64,000 nt of DNA from Butyricicoccus pullicaecorum DSM 23266. GTDB lineage: Bacteria; Bacillota; Clostridia; Oscillospirales; Butyricicoccaceae. Under the pieces are notes generated by a model that had not been told where the DNA came from, ran no database searches, and saw only the letters and a program-made list of their open reading frames with translations. Of this stretch, positions 18,187-26,898 are shown piece by piece (the stretch's first letter is position 1; the number at the start of each line of letters is the position of its first letter). The stretch lies in the NCBI RefSeq assembly GCF_900167005.1, contig NZ_FUXW01000003.1, forward strand, positions 319,261 to 383,260, given 5' to 3'. Both the position numbers and the translations under genes were made by a program.

Positions 18187-18708
18187 TTATTCGGTGATGG
18201 TGATGAGGTTTTCCTTACGCGGTGCCGGAGCGGTCTCCTTGGCAGCGTAGCCTAGTGCGATCGAGCCGATGACGATGTAGTCCTCGGGCACACCGTAACG
18301 GGTCAGCAGCGGACGGATGGTCGGGTCATCGGTCAGCGGGCGCAGCTGGTTAATCCAGCAAGTTGCCAGACCAAGCGAGTGTGCTGCGAGCAGCATGGTC
18401 GGAATGGCAGCCGAGCCGTCCGGGAATGCGTGAATCTCGTCGCGCTTGTAGGACACGATAATATGGCAGGGTGCACCGTAGAAATTATACGCCGGGCCGC
18501 GGTTGTCAGCCTCTGCGACTGCACGCGCCAGTTCCAGGCACTTATCCGCGTTGCGGATGGCCGAAAAATGCCACAGCTGCTTGCCCATACCGGTCGGAGC
18601 CCACAGGCCGGCTTCCAGAATGGTCTCGAGGTCTTCACGGCTGACCTGCTGGGAAGTAAACGCACGGGTAGAACGGCGTGCGTGGATGGCGGAAAGAACT
18701 TCGTTCAT
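18187..18708 (-). CDS. Nitroreductase-family flavoprotein
   Basis: The 173-residue protein has the FMN-binding opening AIHARRSTRAFTSQQVSREDLETILEAGLWAPTG. The middle segment AIPTMLLAAHSLGLATCWI and the C-terminal IALGYAAKE are also typical. Family members reduce nitro-compounds, quinones or flavins with NAD(P)H. The physiological substrate cannot be told. It is the first gene of a two-gene unit with the sirtuin. Confidence 0.88.
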   Translation of the reverse strand: MNEVLSAIHARRSTRAFTSQQVSREDLETILEAGLWAPTGMGKQLWHFSAIRNADKCLELARAVAEADNRGPAYNFYGAPCHIIVSYKRDEIHAFPDGSAAIPTMLLAAHSLGLATCWINQLRPLTDDPTIRPLLTRYGVPEDYIVIGSIALGYAAKETAPAPRKENLITITE

Positions 18709-18744
18709 CGGATAAACCTCCTAAATTCATGTGGTAATAAATAC

Positions 18745-18773
18745 AGTATAGCCCGCCGGATATCGGATTTCAA
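18745..18773 (-). promoter_or_regulatory. Promoter for nitroreductase-sir2 unit
   Basis: On the minus strand, TTGAAA (18773-18768) and TATACT (18750-18745) have 17-bp spacing, 37 bp from the nitroreductase start. Confidence 0.65.
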
Positions 18774-18876
18774 GCCAAGGTGCACAAAATTACGGAAAGG
18801 GGCAAAATCTCTGGTGTTGCGCACGAAAACATGATATAATATACCTTGATTCGTAATAATGTGATTTGGAGGAACT

Positions 18877-20484
18877 ATGATTACCGTATCCAACGTCAGC
18901 TTGAACTTCAGCGGCGAACCGCTGTTCAAAGAAGTCAACGTCAAATTCACCGAGGGCAACTGCTACGGCGTCATCGGCGCAAACGGCGCAGGCAAGTCCA
19001 CCTTCCTGAAAATCCTGTCGGGCGAGCTGGACTCGACGACGGGCGATGTTTCCATCAAACCCGGTACGCGCATGTCCGTGCTCAAGCAGGACCACTTCGC
19101 GTACGACGATTTCACCGTTCTGGACACCATCATCCAGGGCAATCCGCGCCTGTATCAGATCATGCAGGAAAAGGACGAAATCTACTCCCACGACCCCTTC
19201 ACCGAGGAGGACGGCAACCGTGCCGCTGAGCTCGAGGCCGAGTTTGCCGAGATGGACGGCTGGAACGCTGACACCGAGGCAAGCCAGCTGCTCGAGGGTC
19301 TGGGTCTGAACTCCGCAGAGGTGCTTTACCGTCCCCTGCGCACCCTGCAGGACTCGGAAAAGGTCAAGGTTCTGCTTGCACAGGCGCTGTTCGGTCATCC
19401 CGACATTCTGCTGCTCGACGAGCCCACCAACCATCTGGACGTCGATGCAATCCACTGGCTGGAAGACTTCCTGCTCGACTTTGAGGGCACGGTCATCGTC
19501 GTTTCGCATGACCGTCACTTCCTGAACAACGTTTGTACCCACATCGTTGATATCGACTACGGCAAGGTACAGATCTACGTCGGTAACTACGAGTTCTGGT
19601 ATGAGTCCTCTCAGATGGTTCAGCGCATGATTCGCGATCAGAACCGCAAGAACGAGGAAAAGATCAAGGAACTGCAAAACTTCATCCAGCGCTTCTCGGC
19701 CAACAAGTCCAAGTCCCGTCAGGCGACCAGCCGTAAGAAGCTGATCGAAAAGCTGACCGTCGAGGAGCTGCCCGCTTCCTCCCGCCGCTATCCCTGGGTT
19801 GGTTTCACCATGGACCGCGAGGCCGGCAAGGACATTCTGGAGGTTAAGGGCATTTCCAAGACCATCGACGGCGTAAAGGTACTGAGCGACGTATCTTTCA
19901 TCGTGCGCAAGGGCGATAAGATCGGCTTTATCTCGGAAAACGAGCTTGCCATGACCACCCTGTTCCAGATTCTCATGGGTGAAATGGAGCCCGACGAGGG
20001 TACGTTCAAGTGGGGCGTTTCCACCTCCCAGTCCTATTTCCCCAAGGACAACTCGGAGTTCTTCAACGGCCACACCGAGAACATGCTCGACTGGCTGGCT
20101 CCCTACTCCAAGGACACGCTGGAGTCCACCCTGCGCGGCTTCCTCGGCCGTATGCTGTTCTCGGGCAACGACGTGTACAAGCCGGTTAACGTCCTGTCCG
20201 GTGGTGAGAAGGTGCGCATGATGCTCTCGCGCATGATGCTCTTCGGCTCCAACGTTCTGGTCATCGACCAGCCCACCAACCACCTCGACCTGGAATCCAT
20301 CACCGCGGTCAACAACGGTGTCGCAGACTTCAAGGGCAACGTCCTGCTCGCCACCCACGACCACGAGTTTATGAACACCATCGCCAACCGCATCATTGAA
20401 CTGCGCGAGGACGGCGTACTGGATAAGGAATGCACCTACGACGAGTTCCTGGAGTTCCGTTCCCAGTACCAGAAGCGCGCATAA
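18877..20484 (+). CDS. ABC-F family ATPase (YkpA/YbiT-like)
   Basis: A soluble tandem ATPase of the ABC-F group, which act on the ribosome. The 535 residues hold two ABC domains. The first has an intact Walker A GANGAGKST (34-42) and Walker B LLLDEPTNHLD, but its signature reads LQDSEKVK instead of LSGGQ. The linker contains the charged helices typical of ABC-F. The second domain has a normal LSGGEKVR signature but a ruined Walker A (SENELAMTT at 353-361, Met359 in place of Lys) and Gln465 where the catalytic Glu should be. Close relatives in B. subtilis are already degenerate at the second Walker A. It lacks membrane domains. It is followed by the CpXC gene 14 bp later. Confidence 0.9.
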   Translation: MITVSNVSLNFSGEPLFKEVNVKFTEGNCYGVIGANGAGKSTFLKILSGELDSTTGDVSIKPGTRMSVLKQDHFAYDDFTVLDTIIQGNPRLYQIMQEKDEIYSHDPFTEEDGNRAAELEAEFAEMDGWNADTEASQLLEGLGLNSAEVLYRPLRTLQDSEKVKVLLAQALFGHPDILLLDEPTNHLDVDAIHWLEDFLLDFEGTVIVVSHDRHFLNNVCTHIVDIDYGKVQIYVGNYEFWYESSQMVQRMIRDQNRKNEEKIKELQNFIQRFSANKSKSRQATSRKKLIEKLTVEELPASSRRYPWVGFTMDREAGKDILEVKGISKTIDGVKVLSDVSFIVRKGDKIGFISENELAMTTLFQILMGEMEPDEGTFKWGVSTSQSYFPKDNSEFFNGHTENMLDWLAPYSKDTLESTLRGFLGRMLFSGNDVYKPVNVLSGGEKVRMMLSRMMLFGSNVLVIDQPTNHLDLESITAVNNGVADFKGNVLLATHDHEFMNTIANRIIELREDGVLDKECTYDEFLEFRSQYQKRA

Positions 20485-20498
20485 AAGGAGGCATCCTT

Positions 20499-21113
20499 AT
20501 GGCAAAAGCGGTCATTGAATGTCCGCACTGCAAGCAGGAGTGCACCCGCACTCCGCTGACCCGCATCAGCCCCGACCGCGACCCGTCGGTGCGCAAAAAA
20601 GTACAGGACTTGTCTCTCTTCCGCTGGAAGTGCCCCAACTGCGGCACCACCATGCTGGTCGAAGACCCCTGCCTGTATCACGATATTTCCGGTCAGTTCA
20701 TGGTTTGGCTTGCGCCCGACGGCAAAAAGCCCGAGACCGGCAAGTTCGACCCGCTCGCAGGCTATACCCTGCGCTACGTGGACGATCTCAACACCTTCCG
20801 CGAAAAGATCAACATTCTGGAGCGCGGTCTGGACGATCGTGCGGTCGAACTGATGAAATTCATCCTGTTCTTACAGCTCCAGCACGATCTGGACGTCGTT
20901 GAGCTGGTCTTCCACGACCTCGACGAGCGCACGGCAGAGTTCCGCTTTGCAGCGGTGCTGTCCGACGGCGCAGAACAGTACATCGCCATGCCCGGACTGA
21001 CCTATCAGCGCATTTTGCAGGACGTGACCGAACGCCTGTATACTCCGCGCGACTTTGTCAAGATTGACACCGAATGGGCGGCAGAGGCTCTCGAGCTGCT
21101 GCACGCCGAATAA
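20499..21113 (+). CDS. CpXC-domain protein
   Basis: The 204-residue protein starts at 20499 after AAAGGAGG. Two CPxC pairs (CPHC near residue 8 and CPNC near 46) form a predicted zinc site characteristic of the CpXC domain. They are followed by a Glu/Leu-rich helical region with the LEAR-like pattern ILERGLDDRAVELMKFIL. Function is unknown. It is in an operon with the ABC-F ATPase. Confidence 0.8.
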   Translation: MAKAVIECPHCKQECTRTPLTRISPDRDPSVRKKVQDLSLFRWKCPNCGTTMLVEDPCLYHDISGQFMVWLAPDGKKPETGKFDPLAGYTLRYVDDLNTFREKINILERGLDDRAVELMKFILFLQLQHDLDVVELVFHDLDERTAEFRFAAVLSDGAEQYIAMPGLTYQRILQDVTERLYTPRDFVKIDTEWAAEALELLHAE

Positions 21114-21116
21114 AGG

Positions 21117-21146
21117 CAAAAAAACAGGGACGGCGTAAGCCGTCCC
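21117..21146 (-). terminator. Terminator for the metal-transporter gene
   Basis: The stem GGGACGGC/GCCGTCCC (21127-21146) is followed on the minus strand by a U7 run, 35 bp past the stop of the minus-strand transporter gene. Confidence 0.75.
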
Positions 21147-21180
21147 ACCCTTGCCGCACAGTCCTGCGCGGTATGTTTTT

Positions 21181-22035
21181 TTATAACGGGAAGATGAAAT
21201 GTCCGATCAGTCCCCCTGCGATGGCAAGCACCAGCGTGGCGAAGATGATCTTGCGCGCGTGCTTGCGCCCATTCTCGTTGCCGAACAGAATCATATAGCC
21301 AAATCCTGCACCGGTCGACAGACCGGCAATCAGACTACCCATGCCAATGACACCGGTCGTGTACAGCTGGGTCAGCACAACCGACACCGCACAGCTCGGA
21401 ATCAGGCCGATAATCGCGCAGATGATGGGCTGGAACACGCTGTCCTTGAGCATAAGCGTTGCCAGGCGGTCGGTTCCAATGCCATGAATGGCAAACTCAA
21501 GAACAAAGGTAATCACCAGAAGCAGAATGGTCGTCTCAAGCGTGCGTCCGAGGATGCCGCGAATGGGTCCATGGTCGCAGCCACAGCCGCAGCCGTCTCC
21601 CATATCGAGCTCGATCTCGTAATTCTGGTTCTTCTGCCGTCCCCACACAAAGCGCAGCACATAGCCGCCCACGACGGCAAGTACAAATTTCGAGCCAAAC
21701 AGAATGGCAATCTCGGTGCCCGATGCACCCTCAGAGAGCAGGATGGGCAGTGCCTCATCCGACGTCGCCAGAAAGACCGCGACCAGGGTTGCCGGAGCCA
21801 GATAACCGTCGGAAAACAGCGCGGCAGCCGCTGCGGAAAATCCGCACTGCGGGACAAGTCCGGCCAAAGCGCCGACCACAGGGCCGAACTCGGCTGACTT
21901 TTCGAGCAGCGCCGGCGTCGAGCGCAGACGGTTTTCGATCCAGTAAAGCAGTGCGTAGACGACGATCAGGATCGGAATGGCCTGCACAACATCGGTTACA
22001 GTATGCTCAAAGGCATGTTCCAGAGCATGTAGCAT
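21181..22035 (-). CDS. Putative manganese/heavy-metal exporter (ArsP_2-like)
   Basis: A 284-residue integral membrane protein with eight or more hydrophobic segments. The repeated motifs GALAGLVPQCGFSAAAAALF and CAIIGLIPSCAVSVVLTQLY mark the two halves of the putative manganese transporter (ArsP_2) family. A central loop carries GDGCGCGCDHGP, a plausible metal-binding cluster between the halves. The family name rests on weak experimental evidence; the metal and direction are not established. It is monocistronic. Confidence 0.75.
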   Translation of the reverse strand: MLHALEHAFEHTVTDVVQAIPILIVVYALLYWIENRLRSTPALLEKSAEFGPVVGALAGLVPQCGFSAAAAALFSDGYLAPATLVAVFLATSDEALPILLSEGASGTEIAILFGSKFVLAVVGGYVLRFVWGRQKNQNYEIELDMGDGCGCGCDHGPIRGILGRTLETTILLLVITFVLEFAIHGIGTDRLATLMLKDSVFQPIICAIIGLIPSCAVSVVLTQLYTTGVIGMGSLIAGLSTGAGFGYMILFGNENGRKHARKIIFATLVLAIAGGLIGHFIFPL

Positions 22036-22095
22036 GTGTTTTCATTCCACCTCACAATTATGTTCCATCAACTTTGTTTTTCTATACGGTCTTTC

Positions 22096-22125
22096 ATTAT
22101 ATCACAGCCGACCTGTGCTTTACAA
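22096..22125 (-). promoter_or_regulatory. Promoter for the metal-transporter gene
   Basis: On the minus strand, TTGTAA (22125-22120) and TATAAT (22101-22096) are 18 bp apart. Confidence 0.55.
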
Positions 22126-22207
22126 GTTAGCCAAGGGCAATTTGCTGTGAATATCCATAATTTTGTTAAAAACTGCTGGAAATCCGGCATTTATGATAGG
22201 AGTATCC

Positions 22208-24028
22208 ATGAGATTTCAAGATTTAAAGATTGATGAAGCGATCTTGAAGGCCATCCGTGAGATCGGTTACGACCAGCCGACCCCGATCCAGGAAAAGGCC
22301 ATCCCGATCGTTCTGGAAGGGCACGACCTTTTGGGCTGTGCGCAGACCGGAACGGGCAAGACCGCTGCGTTTTCCATCCCCATGCTGCAGCGCATGGGTC
22401 GCCCGCAGGAGGGCGAAGCGCGCCCGGTGCGCGGTCTGATCCTGACCCCGACCCGCGAGCTTGCGTTACAGATTTACGAGAATCTGTGCCAGTATGGCCG
22501 CTATCTCGGCCGTATTTCGGCGGTCATCTTTGGCGGTGTATCCCAGAATCCGCAGGTCGAAGCCATCCAGAACGGCGCCGACATTCTGGTCGCAACCCCT
22601 GGCCGTCTGTGGGATCTGATGGGTCAGAAGCTGGTCGACATCAGCACGGTCGAGTGCTTTGTCCTGGACGAGGCCGACCGCATGCTGGACATGGGCTTTA
22701 TCAACGATGTCAAGCGCATTCTGAAGTTCCTGCCCAAGAAGCGTCAGACCCTGCTGTTCTCAGCCACCATGCCCGAGGAGATTGCCGAGCTGGCCAACAA
22801 CATGCTGCACAAGCCGCGCCATGTGTCCATCGTTCCGGCTGCAACCCCGGTCGAGCTGATCGAGCAGGGCGTATACTTCACCGACAAAAAGGCCAAGCGT
22901 GACCTGCTGCGCGCTGTACTCGAAGAGCGCTCGCTGCCCCAGACGCTGGTCTTTACCCGCACCAAGCACGGTGCCGACCGCGTTGCGCGTGACCTGTCCC
23001 GTGCAGGCATCGCGGCCAAGTCCATCCACGGCGACAAGTCGCAGAACGCCCGTCAGAACGCGCTCAAGCAGTTCAAGGACTACAAGATCCCGGTTCTGGT
23101 TGCGACCGACATCGCCGCCCGCGGCATTGACATCAACGAACTGCCGCTGGTCATCAACTTCGACCTGCCCAACGTACCCGAGACCTACGTGCACCGCATT
23201 GGCCGTACCGGCCGTGCCGGTCAGGAGGGCACCGCGCTGTCGTTCTGTGACCCGTCCGAACTGCCCTACCTCAAGGACATCGAGGAGCTGACCCGCGTCG
23301 CCATTCCTGCACTCGAGCCGCCCGCAGGCATCGAGATTGCCGAGGCACAGACCGCTGCGCGCTATGTGCGTCACGATCCCACGCTGCCGCCCGAAAAGCC
23401 TGCAAAGCAGGACAAAAAGGCAAAGTCCAACAACCACCGCGGCAAGAAGAAGTCCGCCGAGCCGGCACCAGTCAAGGCAGAGCCGCGCCAGCAGGGACGC
23501 AAGAACGAGAGCGTAAAGGCCACCGCAAAGCCGGTACAGAAGGCCGAGCCTGCACCCAAAAAGCAGCCCGCAAACGCACGCGGCAAGAAGCGTACCAACA
23601 ACCTGTCTGCCGCCAATACACGCAAGAAAGCCGCTCCGGCTGAGCTTCCCGCACGCGAGCCCACAAGCACCCGCGCTGCGGTCAAGACCGCTCCCCCGCG
23701 CCGCAAGAGCGCTGGACGCGGCGGCCGTCCGATCATCGAGCCCGCTTACGAGAACATCACCACCATGCACCAGTCGTCGCGCAAGGGCAGCAATCGCCGT
23801 GGCCGACGCGAGGACGTTGAGACCCGCGTGGACGTGATGACCCCGCCTTCCGGCCGTCCGCTGGCGCCGAGCACGGCGGCTCGTATCCGCGCTAAGGTCG
23901 AGGCCAAGCTGGCCGAGCGCCGCGCCGCCCAGTCTTCGGGCACTTCGGCACAGTCCCGCGCCAAAAAGCAGGGCAAAGTGCAGCGCAAGCCGCAGACCCG
24001 TTCCGGTCGCGGCCGCGCACGCGGTTAA
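22208..24028 (+). CDS. DEAD-box ATP-dependent RNA helicase
   Basis: An RNA helicase of 606 residues starting at the ATG after GATAGGAG. The core (about 1-370) has F-K/D-L Q-motif residues, AQTGTGKT, PTRELA, TPGR, DEAD, SAT, ARGIDI and HRIGRTGR. The tail (about 400-606) is long, very basic and rich in Ala, Lys, Arg and Pro, ending SGRGRARG; such tails bind RNA and aid cold or ribosome-assembly roles. The core most resembles the RhlE/CshA group. Confidence 0.93.
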   Translation: MRFQDLKIDEAILKAIREIGYDQPTPIQEKAIPIVLEGHDLLGCAQTGTGKTAAFSIPMLQRMGRPQEGEARPVRGLILTPTRELALQIYENLCQYGRYLGRISAVIFGGVSQNPQVEAIQNGADILVATPGRLWDLMGQKLVDISTVECFVLDEADRMLDMGFINDVKRILKFLPKKRQTLLFSATMPEEIAELANNMLHKPRHVSIVPAATPVELIEQGVYFTDKKAKRDLLRAVLEERSLPQTLVFTRTKHGADRVARDLSRAGIAAKSIHGDKSQNARQNALKQFKDYKIPVLVATDIAARGIDINELPLVINFDLPNVPETYVHRIGRTGRAGQEGTALSFCDPSELPYLKDIEELTRVAIPALEPPAGIEIAEAQTAARYVRHDPTLPPEKPAKQDKKAKSNNHRGKKKSAEPAPVKAEPRQQGRKNESVKATAKPVQKAEPAPKKQPANARGKKRTNNLSAANTRKKAAPAELPAREPTSTRAAVKTAPPRRKSAGRGGRPIIEPAYENITTMHQSSRKGSNRRGRREDVETRVDVMTPPSGRPLAPSTAARIRAKVEAKLAERRAAQSSGTSAQSRAKKQGKVQRKPQTRSGRGRARG

Positions 24029-24062
24029 TTCCCATCCCCGCTAGAGAGAGAGGAGTAAGCAC

Positions 24063-25247
24063 ATGAGCGTGTCACGGCGGATCAAGCTGTTTTTCACCAT
24101 TATCATCCTGTTGGGACTGACGGTGTTCTACCCGTTTGTCGTTTACACCAGCAATCCCTTTGTCAGCGAACTGCGCACCCTTTGGATCTCCACCGCCATG
24201 GAGACTATGACCCATCAGTGGTTAGCCACCGCGTTCTTCCCCGCTGATATGGTCAGCGAGGTCGTGGGCGCCCGTCAGGCACTCTTTGAGAGCCAGAAGG
24301 ATATCCAGTCCATCTGGGGTCAGGATGGCCAGACTGCCACCGACAAGGTCGATACCAACCTCAGCCCGGAAGATCAGTTCTACGCCCTGTTCGAGGAAAT
24401 CGACCGCGCAAGCTGTGAGGCATTCTTCGCGGAAAATCCGCGTTACATAGAGGACGGTTACGACAAGATCAACATGGACTGGTGTGAAAAGGGTGAAGAC
24501 ACCGGCATCGTCACCAAGCAGGGTGACAAGGTTGTTGCCATCAACACGGAAAAGAGCCTGATGATCGTGCGTCTGGAACGCGAGGGTCTGCTGGGTACCG
24601 AGTACAATGGTTATCTGGCGGTCGTCAAGGACCCGTCCCGCGTGGAACTCGGCCTGTGCCGCGGCATGGGCAAGCGCGAAGGTCAGCGTATTGCCGATCT
24701 GGCCGACTACAACGAGGCCATTCTGGGCATCAACGCCTCGGGCTTCATCGACAACGGTGAGGTTGCCGAAGGCGGTACGCCCTACGGTTACGTCAAACAC
24801 GACGGTGAGCTCATCCAGGGCGCATTCGGTCACGGTTACAAGACCATCGGCTTCGACGACCAGCATCGCTTCCTGATTGGTGACACCACCACCGCAGACC
24901 AGATGGTCGATGCGGTCGAGTTCGGTCCGGCACTGATCGTCAACGGACAGAAGATCGAAGAGCTTGGTTCGGTCGAGAGCTTGCAGCCCCGTACCGCCAT
25001 CGGTCAGACCGAAGATCTCACCGTGCTGATGCTGGTTATCAACGGACGCGGTCAGGGCAGCTCGATGGGCTGCCGCGGCGTCGATCTGCGCGACATTCTG
25101 TGGGATTACGGCGCTGTACAGGCCTGCAATCTGGACGGCGGCTCGTCCTCGGTTATGTACTATCAGGGACGTGTTATCAGCTCGCCCACCACGTCGACCA
25201 ACAATCCCGAAGGCCGCCGACTGCCCAATGCCTTTATCGTCAAGTAA
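24063..25247 (+). CDS. Phosphodiester glycosidase family (NAGPA-domain) exported protein
   Basis: A 394-residue protein with one N-terminal membrane anchor (about 9-29), so the bulk is outside the membrane. The C-terminal half matches the NAGPA domain: EAILGINASGFIDNG, VEFGPALIVNGQK, RTAIGQTEDLTVLMLVINGRG and ACNLDGGSSSVMYYQGRVI. In other proteins this domain removes GlcNAc from phosphodiesters or acts on cell-wall glycopolymers. The exact substrate is unknown. It lies 34 bp after the helicase gene and ends at a strong terminator. Confidence 0.85.
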   Translation: MSVSRRIKLFFTIIILLGLTVFYPFVVYTSNPFVSELRTLWISTAMETMTHQWLATAFFPADMVSEVVGARQALFESQKDIQSIWGQDGQTATDKVDTNLSPEDQFYALFEEIDRASCEAFFAENPRYIEDGYDKINMDWCEKGEDTGIVTKQGDKVVAINTEKSLMIVRLEREGLLGTEYNGYLAVVKDPSRVELGLCRGMGKREGQRIADLADYNEAILGINASGFIDNGEVAEGGTPYGYVKHDGELIQGAFGHGYKTIGFDDQHRFLIGDTTTADQMVDAVEFGPALIVNGQKIEELGSVESLQPRTAIGQTEDLTVLMLVINGRGQGSSMGCRGVDLRDILWDYGAVQACNLDGGSSSVMYYQGRVISSPTTSTNNPEGRRLPNAFIVK

Positions 25248-25257
25248 AGCGGTATGA

Positions 25258-25290
25258 AAAAAGAGGACTGTTTCCAGTCCTCTTTTTATT
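25258..25290. terminator. Bidirectional terminator
   Basis: The stem AAAGAGGACTG/CAGTCCTCTTT with a TTTC loop is flanked by A and T runs between the NAGPA gene and the convergent hemolysin III gene. Confidence 0.85.
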
Positions 25291-25305
25291 TGCTCTCTTT
25301 TGCGG

Positions 25306-25956
25306 TTACAAAACAAACCAGAATACCACCAGATAATGCGCGACGCTTCCGGCCAGCACAAACAGGTGGAACAGTTCATGGAATCCCAAAACCTGCGACA
25401 GATTGGGCTTTTTCAGAATATAGATCACACCGCCGATTGTGTACGACAGACCACCAATCGCCAAGAGCGTGATGGCGGGTGCAGGCATAGCCAGAACCAC
25501 GTCAAAGCGGAAAATCACCGCCCAGCCCATCAGCAAATACAGGATGGTTCCCAGAAAGCGCGGTGCGTCAATCCAAATAAGCTTGACCGCGATGCCAAAC
25601 AAGGCGATGCCCCAGATAACCGCGAGGAACAGATACGAACCCGGTGCCTGCATATACTTGAGCACGATGGGCGTGTAGCTGCCCGCAATGAGCACGTAGA
25701 TCATGCTGTGATCGAGCTTTTTGAGCACGCGCAGTACCTGCTCACCTGCTCGGGCGTAGTGATAGACCGCGCTGGCGCTGTACAGCGCGATGAGCGACAG
25801 GCCAAACAGCAGTACGGACAGTGCGGTCAATGCGTCCACACCTTTTGTCACAGCGCGTATGAGCATGATTGCCAGACCGCACGCGGCTGCAATCGCTCCG
25901 ACAAAGTGTGAATAACTGGAAAACGGCTCGCGCGCCTTGATCAATATTCTTGGCAT
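25306..25956 (-). CDS. Hemolysin III / PAQR-family membrane protein
   Basis: The 216-residue protein starts at 25956 after GGGAGGG. It has seven predicted membrane helices. The PAQR motifs are visible: REPFSSYSHFVGA in helix 1, SALYHYARAG-like SAVYHYA, the DHSMIYVLIAGSYTP motif and the C-terminal HELFHLFVLAGSVAHY with metal-binding His residues. The biochemical role of bacterial members is unresolved. Confidence 0.88.
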   Translation of the reverse strand: MPRILIKAREPFSSYSHFVGAIAAACGLAIMLIRAVTKGVDALTALSVLLFGLSLIALYSASAVYHYARAGEQVLRVLKKLDHSMIYVLIAGSYTPIVLKYMQAPGSYLFLAVIWGIALFGIAVKLIWIDAPRFLGTILYLLMGWAVIFRFDVVLAMPAPAITLLAIGGLSYTIGGVIYILKKPNLSQVLGFHELFHLFVLAGSVAHYLVVFWFVL

Positions 25957-26013
25957 ACAGGTTCCCTCCCGGAATCTCAATTACATAGTTTTAAAAACCA
26001 TATTCTATCTTTT

Positions 26014-26041
26014 ATATTACCACATTTCATTAAGATTGCAA
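26014..26041 (-). promoter_or_regulatory. Promoter for hemolysin III gene
   Basis: TTGCAA (26041-26036) and TAATAT (26019-26014) are 16 bp apart on the minus strand. The promoter is back to back with the DUF1836 promoter. Confidence 0.5.
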
Positions 26042-26049
26042 CTACCCTC

Positions 26050-26078
26050 TTGCAGTTTTTTTCACCTTGCGCTACAAT
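26050..26078 (+). promoter_or_regulatory. Promoter for DUF1836 gene
   Basis: TTGCAG (26050-26055) and TACAAT (26073-26078) are separated by 17 bp. Confidence 0.6.
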
Positions 26079-26106
26079 GATAATGAGCTACGAGAGGGGG
26101 ATCTCT

Positions 26107-26631
26107 ATGAAACAGCTATCCGAACTGCTCGAAACCGTCCTGCACGATCGGGATATTACGCCCGATGCTGTGCCTGCACTGGACTTATATATGGATCAGG
26201 TTTTGACCCTGTTCAACGAGGGTCTTCAGGAAAACAAGCGCCATCCGGGGGATAAACTGCTGACCAAAACCATGATCAACAACTATTCCAAGGAAAAAAT
26301 CCTGCTGCCGGTCAAAGGCAAAAAATACACCCGCCAGCACATCATTCAGATGCTGTGCATCTATCAGCTCAAGCAGATGTTGTCTCTGGCCGACGTCAAG
26401 GCGCTGATCGGACGCAATGATGTGGACTTTGAAGCCTGCTTCAACCGTTTTTTGGCGCGCAAAGATCATCTGCGCGACTCCATTCCCGAGCGTCTGACCG
26501 CCGATCTGGACATTGACCTGTCCGACCCCAACGAAGTGCTGACCTTCTGCCTGACCCTGTCCGCAACCGCGACCTATATGCAACGGCTGTGCCAGCAGAT
26601 CATCGACGCACGCGCCGAGGCGCAGGAATAG
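26107..26631 (+). CDS. DUF1836-domain protein
   Basis: The 174-residue protein starts at the ATG after GAGAGGGGG. Segments such as ALDLYMDQVLTLFNE, LTKTMINNYSKEKILLPVKGKKYTRQHIIQMLCIYQLKQMLSLADVK are diagnostic of DUF1836, a MerR-like helix-turn-helix family of Firmicutes. A DNA-binding role is likely but unproven. It is monocistronic, between its own promoter and terminator. Confidence 0.82.
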   Translation: MKQLSELLETVLHDRDITPDAVPALDLYMDQVLTLFNEGLQENKRHPGDKLLTKTMINNYSKEKILLPVKGKKYTRQHIIQMLCIYQLKQMLSLADVKALIGRNDVDFEACFNRFLARKDHLRDSIPERLTADLDIDLSDPNEVLTFCLTLSATATYMQRLCQQIIDARAEAQE

Positions 26632-26636
26632 TACAT

Positions 26637-26668
26637 AAACGCAGGAACGACTTTCCGTTCCTGCGTTT
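26637..26668 (+). terminator. Intrinsic terminator after DUF1836 gene
   Basis: A perfect 13-bp stem AAACGCAGGAACG/CGTTCCTGCGTTT with a 6-base loop is followed by a short T-rich stretch. Confidence 0.8.
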
Positions 26669-26753
26669 ATTCGTTTACACTTTCTGAGTGTATTTAGAAT
26701 CCCCTGTTTTATACAGCGTATCCAACTGGATGCTATAAAGGAGCGACCGTTTT

Positions 26754-26898
26754 ATGCTGCCACGTCCCAGTTCTCCCTAACACAAACCACTATCTGTCGC
26801 GCAAAAAGCACGATATCATCGTCTATCGGTTCGCAGACACCGACTCCGTCCCCTACTCTATGGTGCGATTTGCATTGAACTCGGATTTCTTGGCCTAA
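26754..26898 (+). other. Possible small split reading frame (frameshift or decayed gene)
   Basis: An ATG at 26754 follows a good AAAGGAG site but reaches TAA after eight codons (26778-26780). A +1 shift at the CCC before that stop opens a frame that runs 39 more codons with plausible composition (for example HYLSRKKHDIIVYRF). It ends at TAATG, overlapping the start of the next small gene. It could be a recoded leader, a frameshifted pseudogene or chance. Confidence 0.25.

Noticed and set aside
18790-20364. Open frame of 524 codons antisense to the ABC-F gene
   Set aside because: Shadow of the ABC-F coding sequence; no ribosome site or family motif.
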